This document shows positions 5,571-6,828 of a stretch of 6,828 bases of DNA, piece by piece. Source of the stretch: Bacteroidia bacterium (GTDB lineage Bacteria; Bacteroidota; Bacteroidia; NS11-12g; UBA9320); assembly GCA_029253325.1 (NCBI GenBank), contig JAQWZS010000186.1, positions 1 through 6,828 on the forward strand, written 5' to 3'. The notes beneath the pieces are model-generated. The model saw nothing but the letters and a program-made list of their open reading frames with translations, searched no databases and was not told the DNA's origin. Positions within the stretch are counted from its first letter, which is position 1. Every line of letters starts with the position of its first letter. The position numbers and the translations under genes are program-made.

Positions 5571-6761
5571 CTATGGATACAAAAGATATTTTTTTCTCAT
5601 GGCCTTGTATTTTAATAACTCGGGTTGCCATGTTTGCTTTATATCTTGAGCCGAGAGTCCAGATATTACTTGTTCTTTGAACAATGAATTTCCCATAAGT
5701 TTAAAAATAAAACTTTTAAAGTAAGTCCCATTTTCAATGGTATTTTTCTTATAAAAAAGTAAAAACCAGTCTAGGTTAAGTGATGGTTTAGCAAAAAAAT
5801 CGTCTTGTTTGGCATCATTCACAATAAAACCACCACATCTTTTGCCCTCATATTTTGGGTGATCTGATACACCAGGCATGCTTTGAGGTGTAAATGAAAA
5901 GTTTCCTTCAAATCCTGGCCGACCCACAATCTGAAATGGCGTTTGTGTTCCTCGACCTATACTTACATTTGTTCCTTCAAACAAACCTAGATATGGATAG
6001 AGATAAACTGAATTCATATTTGGAAGATTGGGCGATGGTTTGATGGGTAATTGATACAAACTGTCATGCGTGTAATTTTTGCATGGCACTATACTAAAGT
6101 TACATTTTATGTCATTTTTTAACCAACTCTCTCCTTGAATCATTAATGCCAATTCTGCTACCGTTAAACCATGCACAATTGGTATCGGATGCATACCAAT
6201 AAAGGAAGTATATTCTTTTTGTAATACTGGACCATCTATATAAAATCCATTAGGGTTCGGTCGATCTAAAATTATCAATTCTTTACCTTGCTCAGCACAA
6301 GCTTCCATCACATAATGCATTGTAGATATGTAAGTATAGAAACGCACACCTACATCCTGTATATCGAATATAATCACATCAATATTTGCCAACATTTCAG
6401 GCGTTGGTTTCTTATTTTTCCCATAAAGTGAAACTACAGGTAAGCCTGTCTTTTCGTCTAATCCGTTCTTAACAACGGCACCTGCACTGTGGTCTCCGCG
6501 AAAACCATGTTCTGGTGCAAAAACTTTCTTAATATTCACCCCCAAGGCTTGCAACGTATCAACCAAATGGACATTACCAATAGTCGAAGTTTGGTTCACA
6601 AGAAGTGCCACACTCTTTTCTCCCAACTGGGAAACGTATTGATCTAATTGCTCTGCACCTAAAATAATTCGATCCTTTATTACCTCTGTTTGGTTAATGC
6701 TCATGGAGGAGCAACCAATGAAAATTATCATCAAAAAAGCAAAAAGTTCTGATTTCTTCAT
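5571..6761 (-). CDS. DUF1343 / NamZ-like exo-beta-N-acetylmuramidase (GH171), probable lipoprotein
   Basis: This 396-residue protein has a short signal peptide ending in a lipobox-like FIGC, so C17 should be lipidated. Family hallmarks run through the mature part: FAPEHGFRGD (81-90), SLYGKNKKPT (111-120), VIIFDIQDVGVRFYTY (129-144), LDRPNPNGFYIDGP (165-178), SFIGMHPIPIVHGLT (186-200), PSPNLPNMNS (242-251) and EGTNVSIGRGTQTPF (262-276). The Glu in PEHG is a likely catalytic residue, by family reasoning. The characterised relative, Bacillus subtilis NamZ, removes terminal N-acetylmuramic acid from peptidoglycan fragments. The same activity is inferred here, acting in the periplasm or on a membrane face; I see no clear surface-export signal after C17. 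The ATG at 6761 places the signal peptide correctly. It appears to form its own transcription unit. Confidence 0.9.
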   Translation of the reverse strand: MKKSELFAFLMIIFIGCSSMSINQTEVIKDRIILGAEQLDQYVSQLGEKSVALLVNQTSTIGNVHLVDTLQALGVNIKKVFAPEHGFRGDHSAGAVVKNGLDEKTGLPVVSLYGKNKKPTPEMLANIDVIIFDIQDVGVRFYTYISTMHYVMEACAEQGKELIILDRPNPNGFYIDGPVLQKEYTSFIGMHPIPIVHGLTVAELALMIQGESWLKNDIKCNFSIVPCKNYTHDSLYQLPIKPSPNLPNMNSVYLYPYLGLFEGTNVSIGRGTQTPFQIVGRPGFEGNFSFTPQSMPGVSDHPKYEGKRCGGFIVNDAKQDDFFAKPSLNLDWFLLFYKKNTIENGTYFKSFIFKLMGNSLFKEQVISGLSAQDIKQTWQPELLKYKAMRKKYLLYP

Positions 6762-6783
6762 TTCTATTTCTAATCTTGTAAAT

Positions 6784-6791
6784 CAAAAGTA
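6784..6791 (-). promoter_or_regulatory. Predicted -7 box upstream of the DUF1343 gene
   Basis: TACTTTTG on the minus strand at 6791-6784 exactly matches TAnnTTTG and is the same octamer found upstream of ftsY and the ompA-like gene. It lies 22 nt before the ATG at 6761. A -33 TTG is not evident at 19-20 nt spacing; only TTA/TTT at 22-23 nt can be found, so the promoter is weaker evidence than the others. Its first base coincides with the A of the possible divergent ATG at 6791. Confidence 0.4.
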
Positions 6792-6828
6792 TGCAATTAG
6801 GATACCATATCGCTAAAAAACTGAGCTT
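6791..6828 (+). CDS. Possible start of a divergent gene, cut by window edge (membrane permease-like N-terminus)
   Basis: ATG at 6791 opens a plus-strand frame that runs to the edge and encodes MQLGYHIAKKLS. This resembles the N-terminus of FtsX/LolCE-type ABC-transporter permeases of Bacteroidota, which often begin with a few residues and then IAKR or IAKK before the first membrane helix. Only 12 complete codons are visible, so the identification is a guess from a short motif. TAATCTTG at 6771-6778 is one mismatch from a -7 box but would leave a very short leader. The alternative is the end of a minus-strand gene; one minus frame reads AQFFSDMVS and stops at 6799-6797. Confidence 0.4.
   Translation, partial: MQLGYHIAKKLS

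Noticed and set aside
5468..5680. Plus-strand 70-codon open frame with a hydrophobic stretch
   Set aside because: It spans the antisense of rpmB's start, its promoter and the end of the DUF1343 gene. The hydrophobicity fits an AT-rich shadow, and there is no family resemblance.
1..6828. Mobile elements, CRISPR arrays, defence or toxin-antitoxin genes, tRNAs, rRNAs, riboswitches
   Set aside because: I saw no transposase or integrase motifs, spaced direct repeats or tRNA-like folds. Nearly all bases belong to core genes, and no intergenic gap is longer than about 90 nt, too small to hold a hidden system.

Overview
The window is AT-rich and points to Bacteroidota (Flavobacteriia- or Cytophagia-like). 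The evidence is the gene order rpmB-rpmG-DUF4295-ftsY-rimO, the DUF4295 family itself (known to me only from this phylum), a BshC of the phylum's type, an OmpA-family porin with a thrombospondin-type-3 calcium-binding motif, start codons with A-rich leaders and almost no Shine-Dalgarno pairing, and promoter-like TAnnTTTG boxes in the intergenic gaps. Every confident gene lies on the minus strand, so transcription runs from high to low coordinates.

Read in that direction: (1) 6761-5571 encodes a probable lipoprotein of the DUF1343/NamZ (GH171) family, inferred to recycle or trim cell-wall glycans. (2) 5517-4941 is a tight ribosomal cluster: rpmB (bL28), rpmG (bL33, zinc-free type) and a 51-residue DUF4295 protein, separated by 3 and 1 nt and closed by an intrinsic terminator at 4914-4878. 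(3) 4871-1051 is a second tight unit: ftsY (SRP receptor), rimO (uS12 methylthiotransferase) and bshC (bacillithiol synthase). ftsY abuts rimO with no gap (TAA|ATG), and rimO overlaps bshC by one base (TAGTG, so bshC starts with GTG). (4) 965-1 is the first 321 codons of an outer-membrane OmpA-family protein, cut by the left edge before its peptidoglycan-binding domain. At the extreme right (6791-6828) a plus-strand frame may be the start of a divergent gene.

The units share a theme of ribosome production, ribosome modification, co-translational membrane targeting and envelope or thiol maintenance. This is core housekeeping DNA. I see no mobile element, CRISPR array, toxin-antitoxin pair, phage gene or tRNA/rRNA, and no undescribed multi-gene system.

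The most interesting structure is regulatory. The predicted -7 box of the ftsY promoter occupies the loop of the terminator that closes the ribosomal cluster. The same TACTTTTG octamer occurs upstream of ompA-like, ftsY and DUF1343. Promoter and terminator calls are by eye from consensus and were not tested.
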